Assembly (NCBI GenBank): GCA_030746555.1
Contig: JASLMK010000078.1
Location: 112,988-176,987 of the forward strand
Direction: 5' to 3'
Length of the DNA stretch: 64,000 nucleotides
DNA from: Planctomycetota bacterium
GTDB taxonomy: Bacteria; Planctomycetota; UBA1135; GCA-002686595
The notes under the pieces are model-generated. The model worked only from the letters and a program-made list of their open reading frames with translations. It did no database searches and had not been told where the DNA came from. Below are positions 42,664-51,050 of the stretch, one piece after another (position 1 is the first letter of the stretch; every line of letters begins with the position of its first letter). The position numbers and the translations under genes are program-made.

Positions 42664-45564
42664 TCAGCGCGTGTAGCCGAGCTCCTCGAGCACCTCGATC
42701 TCCTCGGGAGTGAGGACCACCCCCAGCACCTCGCCAACGCCCCGCTCCAGCCACAGGGCGGCGGTCCCCGCCTCCGGCCAGGGCACCTCACTGCCCGACG
42801 CCTGGGGGATCGCGGCGCGCTCGAGCTCGTCGGGGAGCGCACGGGCGATCCCGTCGGTGCCGAGGACCACTCCGCCGGGGAGTGGCTCGCCGTCCAGGCC
42901 GAGGTCCAGGGCGAGCACGCGCCCCCGGCACCAGAACACCAGCTCCAACCGGTCGGTCGCCAGGGTCGTCTCGAGGGTGAGGGTCTTCCGCCCAAGGTCG
43001 AGGGCGAAGTCGGTCTCCGGCGGTTGTGGCCGGCAGGCGAAGTTGGCGTCGAACAGGTCGTCGGTGGTGACGGCCAGGCTCAGGCGCTCTCCGGCCCGGC
43101 CCCGCACGCGCAGGTGGAAGCGCCCCTTCTGGAGCTGCTCCCAGCGGAAGGCGTCGAGCTCGGAGCGGGCCCGGGCGGCGAGCTCGGGGTGGTCCGCGAG
43201 CACGTCGCTGCGTTCGCCGGGGTCGGCGCGCAGGTCGTAGAGCGCCTCGGTGTGGAAGACGGGATCGTGGAGGTACTTGAAGCCGCCCTCGACCCAGGCC
43301 TTCTGGGCCGAGCTGTCGTAGGTGGGGTACTCGATGAAGTAGGCGTCGCCCTCTGGCGCGTCGGCCGCCAGGCGGTCGGCGCCGCGGAAGGCGGGAGGGA
43401 CCGGCAGGCCCAGCCCGCCCAGGATCATGGGCGCGAGGTCGATGGACGCCACGGCGCGCTCGATGACGCGCCCCTCGTCACGACCGGGGATGCGCAGCAG
43501 CATCGGGATGTGGACCTGGTCGTCGAAGAGGGTGTAGCCGTGGTGGTAGTGGCCGTGGTCGCCCAGGCCCTCGCCGTGGTCGGCGACAAAGGCCACGATC
43601 GTGCGTCCCCACTGCCCGCTCGCGCGCACGGCATCGAGCACGCGCCCCACCGCCGCGTCCATCTCGGCGATCTCGGCGACGTAGTAGTCGTCCACGAAGC
43701 GTCGGTCGGCGTCGGTCAGCTCCGGTTCGGGCGGCGGCCCCTCGTGGGTGTACCAGCGCCGCCCCGGCCTGGGGTCGAGCACGTCGAAGGGCACAAAGGC
43801 GCGGCGCTCGGAAGCGAAGCGGCCCTCGTAGTCGGGCTCGCAGAACTGCTCGCGCCAGCCGTCCTCGGTCGCATACGGCAGGTGTGGGTCCATGATGTGC
43901 CAGAACACAAACCACGGCGTCGTGCGGTGGGCGCCGACGAACTCGGCCACCTGTTCCGCGTCACGCACGGCGGACTCCATCGCCCACTCCGAGCAGTAGC
44001 TCTCGAAGCCCTGGTCGAGCCCGTACTGGGGCGAGATCAAGCCGTTGGCCACGACCCCGTGGGTCTCGTAGCCCGCGCGGGCGAGGACCTCCGCCAGGGC
44101 CAGGGTGGTCGGGTCGATCGGCGTCCACTCGTCGTGCCCCCCGCGTCCGGCGCCGTGGGTCGAGGGGTAGAGCGAGGTCATGATCGACGAGAAAGACGGC
44201 AGGGTCCACGGAGCCTGGGAGCGAGTCCGCGGGAAGCGCACGCCTTCGTCCCCCAGGGCGGAGAGGTTGGGCGTGTTGTCTCGCCCGTAGCCGAAGACCC
44301 CCATGCGGTCGGCGCGCAAGGTGTCGACGCCGATCAAGAGCACGTTGGGCGAGGGCGGGACGAGCTCGGCGGGCTCGATGCGCGGCGTGGCGATGACGAC
44401 GGCGTCGAGGGGATCGGGGTCGTCGTCGACGTCGGTGGACGCGAAGCGCAGCCGGCCGGTCCGGCCGGCGACGGCGGCCAGGTCGACCCGCGCCCGCGCC
44501 CACACGCGCTGCTTGCGGTCGTTCTTGGGGTCGAGGTCGAAGGCGCCGAGCGTCGTGCGCGCGCCGTCCTCGTCGGTGAAGTCGACCTCGATCACCGCTC
44601 CGTCCCCGGCGGCGGCGAAGGCCTCGGGGGCCATGGCGTAGTGGAAGCGCAGGGAGGGCCGCGTCGCTCTCGCCGGGACGGTGAGTGGGAAGGAGAGCTT
44701 CCCCGGCGGCGGCAGGAGCACGGCGTCGCGCACCTCCTGTTGGTTCCCGTCCGCCGAGCGCAGGCTGATCCGAAGGCGCCAGGGCGTCGTGTCCTCCTGA
44801 CCGTCCCGCGGGCGGTGGCTCTCACGCAAGCCGGCGTAGATCTCCCCGTCGGAGAGCCGCGTCTCCTCCACGGCGAGGTCGTCGAAGCGCGTCACGGCCT
44901 CCGCGCTCCCGCCGGTGCGGTGCAGCAGCTGCAGCTCCAGCGAACCGGTGGTGTGGGCGGTCAGGAACGACACCTCGAAGCGATCCCACCCCGACGGGTC
45001 GATGCGCCGCGAGACCCGGTGAGTGACCGAGTAGCGCCGCCCCCAGCGGCTGACGCGCCCCGGATCGGTCACGCTGCCCGCGTGCTCGACGACCCGCAGC
45101 ACCTCGCGCGAGGAGGCCTCCCCGGCGGACGGGTTCCCCTCCAGGCGCACGCGCCCGCTGACGCGCACGCGCGCGAGAGCGGCGATCGGCGTCACCAGGG
45201 CGACCAGCGAGTCGTCGGCCGCGGTCCCCGGCCCCAGCTTCAGGGCGCCTCCCTCGAACCCTCCGGTCGGCTCGAGACCCGCCAGGTCGCCGCCGCCCTC
45301 GCGATAGCGCATCCGCGACGAGCGCGCCGTCGCACGCCACAGGCTCGCCAACTCCGTCCCCTCGAAGTCCCAACTCGCCACGCAGGCGGCCTCGCCACTT
45401 CCAAGGCGGTGCTCGCCGACGCCCTCGAAGTGCGCGCGGTCCATCAGGTCGAACAGGCGAACGCGCACCTTGGGCGGGCTCGCTTCTCCCGCGCAGGCGG
45501 CGCACAGCGCGAGGAGCAGACACACCTTCGAGGAGCGACGGAGCGGGAGCGGGAGGGAGAGCAT
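42664..45564 (-). CDS. Large sulfatase-like lipoprotein, Thr nucleophile
   Basis: 966 residues from ATG 45564, which gives a lipoprotein leader (LLLALCAAC); the frame is open upstream but lacks a leader. Residues ~25-400 are beta-sandwich domains. Residues ~405-800 are the alkaline-phosphatase-superfamily fold: 'PNVLLIGVDTLRADRMGVFGYG' (metal Asp), 'APW-T454-L-P-S-F', 'FWHIMDPHLPY' and 'DHGEGLGDHGHYHHGY'. The formylglycine C/S-x-P-S-R motif is replaced by T-L-P-S-F, so ordinary sulfatase maturation is unlikely. The C-terminal ~150 residues form a further beta domain ending 'TPEEIEVLEELGYTR', a tail seen on related proteins. The substrate is unknown. This is the second Thr-type member in the window. 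Confidence 0.86.
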   Translation of the reverse strand: MLSLPLPLRRSSKVCLLLALCAACAGEASPPKVRVRLFDLMDRAHFEGVGEHRLGSGEAACVASWDFEGTELASLWRATARSSRMRYREGGGDLAGLEPTGGFEGGALKLGPGTAADDSLVALVTPIAALARVRVSGRVRLEGNPSAGEASSREVLRVVEHAGSVTDPGRVSRWGRRYSVTHRVSRRIDPSGWDRFEVSFLTAHTTGSLELQLLHRTGGSAEAVTRFDDLAVEETRLSDGEIYAGLRESHRPRDGQEDTTPWRLRISLRSADGNQQEVRDAVLLPPPGKLSFPLTVPARATRPSLRFHYAMAPEAFAAAGDGAVIEVDFTDEDGARTTLGAFDLDPKNDRKQRVWARARVDLAAVAGRTGRLRFASTDVDDDPDPLDAVVIATPRIEPAELVPPSPNVLLIGVDTLRADRMGVFGYGRDNTPNLSALGDEGVRFPRTRSQAPWTLPSFSSIMTSLYPSTHGAGRGGHDEWTPIDPTTLALAEVLARAGYETHGVVANGLISPQYGLDQGFESYCSEWAMESAVRDAEQVAEFVGAHRTTPWFVFWHIMDPHLPYATEDGWREQFCEPDYEGRFASERRAFVPFDVLDPRPGRRWYTHEGPPPEPELTDADRRFVDDYYVAEIAEMDAAVGRVLDAVRASGQWGRTIVAFVADHGEGLGDHGHYHHGYTLFDDQVHIPMLLRIPGRDEGRVIERAVASIDLAPMILGGLGLPVPPAFRGADRLAADAPEGDAYFIEYPTYDSSAQKAWVEGGFKYLHDPVFHTEALYDLRADPGERSDVLADHPELAARARSELDAFRWEQLQKGRFHLRVRGRAGERLSLAVTTDDLFDANFACRPQPPETDFALDLGRKTLTLETTLATDRLELVFWCRGRVLALDLGLDGEPLPGGVVLGTDGIARALPDELERAAIPQASGSEVPWPEAGTAALWLERGVGEVLGVVLTPEEIEVLEELGYTR

Positions 45565-46256
45565 GGCGACGTTTCGTAGGGATCGATGGGCGCGCCATCC
45601 TATCTCGTCGGGGCCCACGGCGGCGTGCTCGTCGCGTCGCCGGGTCAGCTCGTCGCTGCTCGACTCGCCCCGCCCGGTACGGGAGACGCATCTTCGCAAG
45701 CACGTGGTGCATACCCGGTACATCGAGCGACACCACAGTCCGAGGTGGAATCGACGTAGCAGATGCACGCAATCGGGGATTCCAGACAGGTAACCTCGAG
45801 ACTCCAAGAGCACTGCCTACCGCCACAGACGAAGAGGACTGGGCCGCAGGTGACATCCAACGCCACGGGTGACCCCAGGGGCGTTTCGGGTGCCGTCGAC
45901 ACCATGGGCCCGACGGCGAGCGCCATTGGGATTGCGCTGCCCACCCAACGCGCTGCGAGAGCGGACATGATCCCTCCTGTACAGGGTGCGAGCAGTAGAC
46001 CGACAGGTGAGGCGAGCATGTTGAGCGTGGGCATCTAGGGTTCGCACGTCTAGCCAAGTCGGTGGGATGAGTGGCATGAGATCCGATCTCTGATCCACAG
46101 AGCGCAAACCGCAGGCAGCCGTGCATTCGGTCTTCCAACTCCGAGTGCCCATGGATCCACACCAGCGCGGCCCGGGGTCCATGGTGCTAGCGCGGGGTCT
46201 CCACCCAGCGGCGTGCCCTAGCCGGATTCGGCGCGTGCGGCTATACATCGGGGTTC
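45565..46256. other. Compositionally atypical intergenic region
   Basis: 692 bp between the large sulfatase-like gene (minus) and the PQQ propeller (plus). GC content looks visibly lower than the neighbours, with more A/T-rich codons. It contains one possible small Cys-rich secreted protein (45645-45968, listed separately). The rest shows no convincing gene, tRNA or repeat. Confidence 0.5.
45645..45968 (-). CDS. Possible small Cys-rich exported protein
   Basis: 107 residues from ATG 45968. The N-terminus 'ALAARWVGSAIPMALAVG' could be a signal peptide, and the mature part holds about ten cysteines in a short space ('CGPVLFVCGGRQC', 'CLESPIACICYVD', 'CGVARC'). This suggests a disulfide-rich secreted domain, with no known family recognised. 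Composition differs from the surrounding high-GC genes. A longer start at 46034 exists. The opposite strand also has a short frame, and no RBS or homologue is known to me, so this may be non-coding. Confidence 0.4.
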   Translation of the reverse strand: MSALAARWVGSAIPMALAVGPMVSTAPETPLGSPVALDVTCGPVLFVCGGRQCSWSLEVTCLESPIACICYVDSTSDCGVARCTGYAPRACEDASPVPGGASRAATS

Positions 46257-47687
46257 GTGTCCCTGCGCCCGTTGTTCACCGCCGGTCTCTGCGCGCTGTC
46301 TTGCGCCACCCTCGTTCGGGCCTCGCAGGCGCCCGATTGGGGGCGCTTTCGGGGGCCGAACGGGTCGGGGGTCTCGCGGGCGCGACACCTCCCCTCGGCA
46401 CTCGATCCCCAGACGGCCGTCGCCTGGCGCACCGAGGTGCCTCCGGGGTACTCCTCGCCGGTGCACGACGCAGAGCGCGTGTTCCTCGCCGCCTGCGACG
46501 GCACCCAACCGGTGACGGTGTGCGTCGACCTCGCGACCGGAGCGATCCTCTGGCGGCGCGCCGCCCCCACCGAGCTCTCCGCGCTCCCGCGCGGCCAGAA
46601 CTCCCCCGCCTCCTCCACACCGGCGACCGACGGCGAGCGCGTGGTGGTCTTCTTCGAGAGCTGCGGCCTCTCGGCCTACGACGTCGACGGCGAGGTCCTG
46701 TGGGAACACCCCCTGGGGCCGTTCCGCACGCCCTACGGCATGGGAACCTCGCCGGTCATCGAGGGTGACCTCGTGCTGCTGTTGTGCGACCAGGACGGCG
46801 ACTCGTTCCTCCTCGCCCTGGACAAGCACACCGGCGCAGAGCGCTGGAAGACGGCGCGCCCCGAGGCCAACCACGGTTTCTCGACGCCGATCCTCTACCG
46901 ACCCGCCGAGGCAGAGGCCCAGATCGTCGTCTCCGGCTCCTTCCGCGTCACCGCCTACTCCCTCTCGAGCGGTGCCCGAGCCTGGTGGCTCGACGGCATG
47001 GCCTGGCAGGCCAAGACCGTGCCGGTGCTGCACGGCGAGCGCCTCTTCGTCCACTCCTGGATGGCCTCGCCCTCGACCTTGGGCGTGCCCGACATCGAGA
47101 CCCCCTTCGAAGAGGCTCTCGAGACCTACGACGGCGACGGCGACGGCGTCCTGAGCGCGGATGAGACCGGCGAGCTCGGACTGTCCGTCCTGTGGTTCCT
47201 CGCAGACCTAGACGAGAGCGGCGCTCTCGACCGGGCGGAGTGGGACCTCCTCCTCGCCCGCGGCGTCTCGAAGAACGGCCTGCACGCCGTCCAGCTCGGC
47301 GGCCGCGGCGCCCTGGGCGAGACGGACGTGTTGTGGCGCGTGCGGCGTTCCTTGCCGAACATCCCCTCACCGCTCTTCTACCAGGGCCTGCTCTACATCC
47401 TGAAGGAGGGTGGGATCCTCACGGTCCTCGACCCCCTCGACGGGAAGGTGCTCGAGGCCGCGCGCATCGAGGGGGCGGTCGACACCTACTACGCCTCGCC
47501 GATCGCCGGAGACGGCAAGCTCTACACCGCCAGCCACCGCGGGCGCCTCGCCGTCATCGATCCGGGATCCGACTGGAGCGTGCTCTCCGTCCACGACCTC
47601 GGCGAGACGATCTGGGCCACACCGGCCCTCGCCGAGGGCCGCGTCCTCGTCCGCACACAGAACGCCCTCTACGCCTTCGGCAAGTAG
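46257..47687 (+). CDS. Exported PQQ-like beta-propeller with EF-hand insert
   Basis: 476 residues with a GTG start. A signal peptide (about 1-22) is followed by PQQ/BamB-like propeller blades, beginning 'DWGRFRGPNGSGVSRARHLP' and including 'YSSPVHDAERVFLAACDG', 'GTSPVIEGDLVLLLCDQDGD' and 'TPALAEGRVLVRTQNALYAFG'. Between blades, around residues 290-325, is a pair of EF-hand-like calcium loops ('YDGDGDGVLSADETGE', 'LDESGALDRAEWD'). The insertion of a calcium-binding unit into the propeller is the odd feature. Such proteins are periplasmic scaffolds or dehydrogenase-like; the PQQ-binding residues cannot be confirmed by eye. A solo end of the dispersed repeat lies about 140 bp past its stop. Confidence 0.85.
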   Translation: MSLRPLFTAGLCALSCATLVRASQAPDWGRFRGPNGSGVSRARHLPSALDPQTAVAWRTEVPPGYSSPVHDAERVFLAACDGTQPVTVCVDLATGAILWRRAAPTELSALPRGQNSPASSTPATDGERVVVFFESCGLSAYDVDGEVLWEHPLGPFRTPYGMGTSPVIEGDLVLLLCDQDGDSFLLALDKHTGAERWKTARPEANHGFSTPILYRPAEAEAQIVVSGSFRVTAYSLSSGARAWWLDGMAWQAKTVPVLHGERLFVHSWMASPSTLGVPDIETPFEEALETYDGDGDGVLSADETGELGLSVLWFLADLDESGALDRAEWDLLLARGVSKNGLHAVQLGGRGALGETDVLWRVRRSLPNIPSPLFYQGLLYILKEGGILTVLDPLDGKVLEAARIEGAVDTYYASPIAGDGKLYTASHRGRLAVIDPGSDWSVLSVHDLGETIWATPALAEGRVLVRTQNALYAFGK

Positions 47688-47822
47688 GTGGCGCGGTGCT
47701 CCACCAACAGATCCAAGACCAGGCGGCCGCCATCAGCCGGGCGGTCAAGGCTCACGCCGACGGGCTCTTCACGAGCGGACAGTACGACGTCGTTGGAGAG
47801 GGCGAGCCCCATCCGGCCCGAG

Positions 47823-47904
47823 AAGCGCCGCCAGGGGCCGAGAGGCCGTCGAAGACGGCCGGTTGCGAAGTCTGGTGTGCGTGTTCATGAAGCATCCGGG
47901 TTAG
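47823..47904 (+). repeat. Dispersed element, solo right end (copy C)
   Basis: 78 bp (47823-47900) match the right half of the element at 41669-41746 with about two mismatches, including the GGCCGTC-GAA-GACGGCC hairpin, and end CCGGG followed by TTAG (47901-47904). No left inverted end is found upstream; bases 47697-47822 are a short open stretch with no recognised product. It lies between the PQQ propeller (ends 47687) and the FAD enzyme (starts 47928). The TTAG flank against CTAG elsewhere suggests a YTAR-type target. Confidence 0.78.
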
Positions 47905-47927
47905 CCTGCCGGGCGGGCCAGAGCGCC

Positions 47928-49226
47928 ATGACCGACGCGATGAACGACACCACCGGAGCCGAGGGCTCCCGCACGGGGCCCACGGTCTCCTGCGACGTGG
48001 TCGTGGTCGGCGCGGGGCCGGCTGGCTCGGCTGCGGCGACCGTCCTCGCCGAAGCGGGGCGCGACGTCGTCGTGCTCGAGCGCGAGCGCTTCCCGCGCTA
48101 CTGCCTCGGCGAGTCCTTGATCCCCCACTGCTGGTACCCGCTCGAGCGCCTCGGCCTCGCCGACCGCTTGGCCTCGACGGGCTTCGTGGTCCCCAAGCAC
48201 TCGGTGCAGTTCGTCAACACCGCCGGCGTGCGCTCCAAGCCCTTCTACTTCTTCCAGCACTCCGACCACCCCGCGATGCTGGCCTGGCAGGTCGTCCGTA
48301 GCCACTTCGACGAGCTGCTCGCCACCAACGCGGCGGAGAAGGGCGCGCGCTTGCTGTTCGAGACGACGGCCACCGACCTCCTGCGGGACGACGGGCGAGT
48401 CGTCGGTGTCCGTGCCCGCACGGCGGACGGCACGACCTTCGAGGTCCGCGCGCCGGCCACGATCGACGCCAGCGGACGCAGGGCCTTCGGGCAACACAGC
48501 AACCGCTGGCGCGAGCCCGACGGGAAGATGCGCAAGGTCGCCCTGTGGACCTACTACAAGGGCGCCATGCGCGACCCCGGGCGGGACGAGGGCGCCACGA
48601 CCATCGCCTACCTGCCCGAGAAGGGGTGGTTCTGGTACATCCCCCAGACCGACGACACGGTCAGCGTCGGGATCGTCGCCGATCCCGAGTACCTGTTCCG
48701 CGAGACGCGCGAGGCGCGCGCGATCTTCGAACGCGAGGTCGAGACCCAGCCCTGGATCCGCGACCACCTCGCCGTGGGGACCAACCTGCATCTCTACCAG
48801 GTCACCCACGACCTCTCCTACCGCTCGCGCCACTGCGCGTCCGACGGCCTCGTCCTCGTCGGCGACGCCTTCAGTTTCCTCGACCCGGTCTTCTCCGCCG
48901 GGGTCTACCTGGCCCTACAGAGCGGGGTGCTCGCCGCCGATGCCGTCGACGCCGCCCTCGATGCGGGCGATGTGAGCGCGGCGCGCTTCTCGCCCTACGG
49001 CGTGCGCGTGTGCCGCGAGATCGAGGCCATGCGCGCCCTCGTCTTCGCCTTCTACGACCCCGACTTCCACTTCAGCACCTTCCTCAAGGCGCACCCCGAT
49101 CTGCACCACGACCTGACCGACTGCCTGATCGGCAACCTCGACCGCGACTTCACGGCCCTCACCGCCGCCCTCGGCCAGTTCGCCGACCTGCCCGAGCCGA
49201 TCCCCTACGGGGCTCCGGCGACCTGA
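47928..49226 (+). CDS. FAD-dependent oxidoreductase (halogenase/geranylgeranyl-reductase type)
   Basis: 432 residues from ATG 47928 (the frame is open upstream through the repeat but that part is not protein-like). The FAD-binding Rossmann motif 'CDVVVVGAGPAGSAAATVLAEAGRDVVVLE' starts near residue 22. It is followed by 'FPRYCLGESLIPHCWYPLERLG', the family's conserved GES segment, and the second FAD motif 'GLVLVGDAFSFLDPVFSAGVYLAL'. This is the tryptophan-halogenase / geranylgeranyl-reductase-like group of class A flavoproteins. The halogenase Lys and WxWxIP motif are not evident (here 'GWFWYIPQ'), so a reductase or hydroxylase role is as likely. Its TGA lies 6 bp before the TAG of the convergent propeller gene. 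Confidence 0.85.
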   Translation: MTDAMNDTTGAEGSRTGPTVSCDVVVVGAGPAGSAAATVLAEAGRDVVVLERERFPRYCLGESLIPHCWYPLERLGLADRLASTGFVVPKHSVQFVNTAGVRSKPFYFFQHSDHPAMLAWQVVRSHFDELLATNAAEKGARLLFETTATDLLRDDGRVVGVRARTADGTTFEVRAPATIDASGRRAFGQHSNRWREPDGKMRKVALWTYYKGAMRDPGRDEGATTIAYLPEKGWFWYIPQTDDTVSVGIVADPEYLFRETREARAIFEREVETQPWIRDHLAVGTNLHLYQVTHDLSYRSRHCASDGLVLVGDAFSFLDPVFSAGVYLALQSGVLAADAVDAALDAGDVSAARFSPYGVRVCREIEAMRALVFAFYDPDFHFSTFLKAHPDLHHDLTDCLIGNLDRDFTALTAALGQFADLPEPIPYGAPAT

Positions 49227-49236
49227 TCCGGGCTAG
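49224..49236. repeat. Possible 13-bp relic of the dispersed element end
   Basis: The bases TGATCCGGGCTAG are identical to the outer right end of copy B including its CTAG flank. They hold the stop codons of the two convergent genes (TGA 49224-49226 and TAG 49235-49233), the same arrangement as the full element at 41.5 kb. Thirteen bases are short, so chance in GC-rich DNA is not excluded. Confidence 0.35.
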
Positions 49237-50996
49237 CTGTCGATCGCCACCAGATGGCGGCGCGTGCGCCAGAACAGGACGCCCTCGGCGATCGCCGGAG
49301 ACGCCATGCACTCCTCGCCGAGGGAGTTCTCCGCCAGGACGTCGAGCGCGTCGCCGGCGCGCACGACGAAGACCTCGCCCTCTTCGCTCGTCAGGAACAG
49401 CTTGCCGTCGCCCGCCACCGCCGAGGCGGTGAAGCCCGTGCCGCCGGTGCCCAGCCGCTCGCGGAAGCGCTCCTCGCCGGTGCGCGCGTCGTAGCAGGCC
49501 AGGATCCCCGCGTCCGAGCACAAGTACAGGCCGTCGCCGTAGACCAACGGCGTCTGCATGTAGTTCCCCCGGCGCAGGCGGCTCCAGACCATGTGCTCGC
49601 TCTCCTCCGCCTTCATCGCCAAGGTCCCGCTCGCCTCGGGATCGATGGCGAAGATCGGCGCGAAGCGGCCGTGGGCGTTGGTGATGAAGACCAGGCCCTG
49701 GCCGAAGACCGGCGTCGGGGTCGGGATGTCCCCGCCGCCGACGAGCTTCCACAACTCGGTGCCTGTCGCGAGGTCGTAGCCGCCGATGTGCTTGAAGCCG
49801 TTGACGACGACCTGAGAGCGATCGGCGGTCTCCACCACCGTCGGGCTGCCCCAGCCGGGGAACTCGTCCCGCGGCGTGCGCCAGACGTCCGCGCCCGTCT
49901 CTAGGTCGAAGGCCGCCAGGAACGAGTCGCCCTGGATGTCGGCCTGCACCAGGACCACCTCGCCGTGGATCACCGGCGACGAGCAGAAGCCCCACTCGGC
50001 GCCGGGCATCATGTAGAAGCCCGCGTTCAGCTCCCCCAGCTCCCGCTTCCAGGCGAGGTCGCCCTGGGCCGTGTAGCAGAACAGGCCCTCGCTCCCGAAC
50101 AGCGCCACCACGCGCTCCCCGTCGGTCGTCGGCGTCGAGGCGGCGTGGCTCCCCTTGGGGTGGCGGCGGTCGGTCGGGACGCCCTCGAAGGCGGCGCGCT
50201 GCCACAGGACCTCGCCGCTCGCGCGGTCCACGCACACGACGGCGAAGATGTGCGGGCCCTCGTCTTCCACCGGAGCGATGTCGCCGTACAGCCCAACCTT
50301 GAGCTCCGCCTCCCCCGCCTCGCGCACGGCGGTGGTGAGGAAGATCTGGTCACCGAAGATCACCGGCGAGGAGTGGGCCAGGCCGGGGATCGGCGTGCGC
50401 CAGGCGACGCCCTCGCCGCTCTCGACGTCCCAGTGCACCGGCAGGGCCGCGCCGTCGCTCACACCTGCCGCGCCGCGGCCGCGGAACGAGGGCCAGTGCG
50501 CTGCGCCCGCTCCGTCCTCCGCGGCGCGCTCGATCACGCCGAAGAGCTGTCCGGAGTGCCCCACGCCGCTCCAGGTCCCCGCGTACTGGCCGTCGTGGAT
50601 CACCACCCGCGCGTCGAAGCTGCCCATGAAGGGGATCGTCATGTCGCTGACGGTGATCACCGGCGTGTCCCCGGCCCACAACACGTCGACGACCAGCGCC
50701 ATGGGGAGGCGGCTCTCGCCGTAGGCCAGGGTGGCCTCGAAGCGCCAGCTGCTGTCGGTGCCCTCGACCTTGGAGACGGCTCCGAGGGTGTAGCCGTCCG
50801 ACGCGGGCGCGCTGCCCGGCTGCGCGTCGCTGGCCGTGAAGGAACCGACCAGTTTCGCGCCGCTCATCAGGCGGGCGAAGGCGGCCTCGCGCTCGGCCCG
50901 GTCGGCGGAGCCGCCGTCCTGCCGGCCCTGCGCGGTCGTGGCGCCCAGGGCACAGAGCAGGGCCGCGAGCTGGATGGAGAGGGGTGCGATGGACAT
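49233..50996 (-). CDS. Exported PQQ-like beta-propeller protein
   Basis: 587 residues. A signal peptide (1-25) is followed by a ~150-residue beta domain ('FEATLAYGESRLPMALVVDVLWAGDTPVITVSD', 'GTWSGVGHSGQLFGVIE') and a PQQ/BamB-like propeller from about residue 165: 'HWPSFRGRGAAGVSDG', 'HSSPVIFGDQIFLTTAV', 'GSHAASTPTTDGERVVALFG', 'TPTPVFGQGLVFITNAHGR'. The 'W..FRG....G' opening is shared with three other proteins in this window. It is the last gene of the minus-strand cluster, 54 bp after the FtsX-type permease, so it may belong to the same transcript as a periplasmic partner of the ABC transporter, but that is inference. The TAG stop is in the CTAG relic. Confidence 0.85.
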   Translation of the reverse strand: MSIAPLSIQLAALLCALGATTAQGRQDGGSADRAEREAAFARLMSGAKLVGSFTASDAQPGSAPASDGYTLGAVSKVEGTDSSWRFEATLAYGESRLPMALVVDVLWAGDTPVITVSDMTIPFMGSFDARVVIHDGQYAGTWSGVGHSGQLFGVIERAAEDGAGAAHWPSFRGRGAAGVSDGAALPVHWDVESGEGVAWRTPIPGLAHSSPVIFGDQIFLTTAVREAGEAELKVGLYGDIAPVEDEGPHIFAVVCVDRASGEVLWQRAAFEGVPTDRRHPKGSHAASTPTTDGERVVALFGSEGLFCYTAQGDLAWKRELGELNAGFYMMPGAEWGFCSSPVIHGEVVLVQADIQGDSFLAAFDLETGADVWRTPRDEFPGWGSPTVVETADRSQVVVNGFKHIGGYDLATGTELWKLVGGGDIPTPTPVFGQGLVFITNAHGRFAPIFAIDPEASGTLAMKAEESEHMVWSRLRRGNYMQTPLVYGDGLYLCSDAGILACYDARTGEERFRERLGTGGTGFTASAVAGDGKLFLTSEEGEVFVVRAGDALDVLAENSLGEECMASPAIAEGVLFWRTRRHLVAIDS

Positions 50997-51050
50997 CGGT
51001 GGGCGTTCGGTCGTAGCGGAGCCCGCGGTCGCACGGACGGCACCGACAGC

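Noticed and set aside
46240..46275. A tRNA-like T-arm 'ggggttcgtgtccc'
   Set aside because: It does not match the T-arm consensus, no cloverleaf is possible, and it overlaps a GTG gene start.
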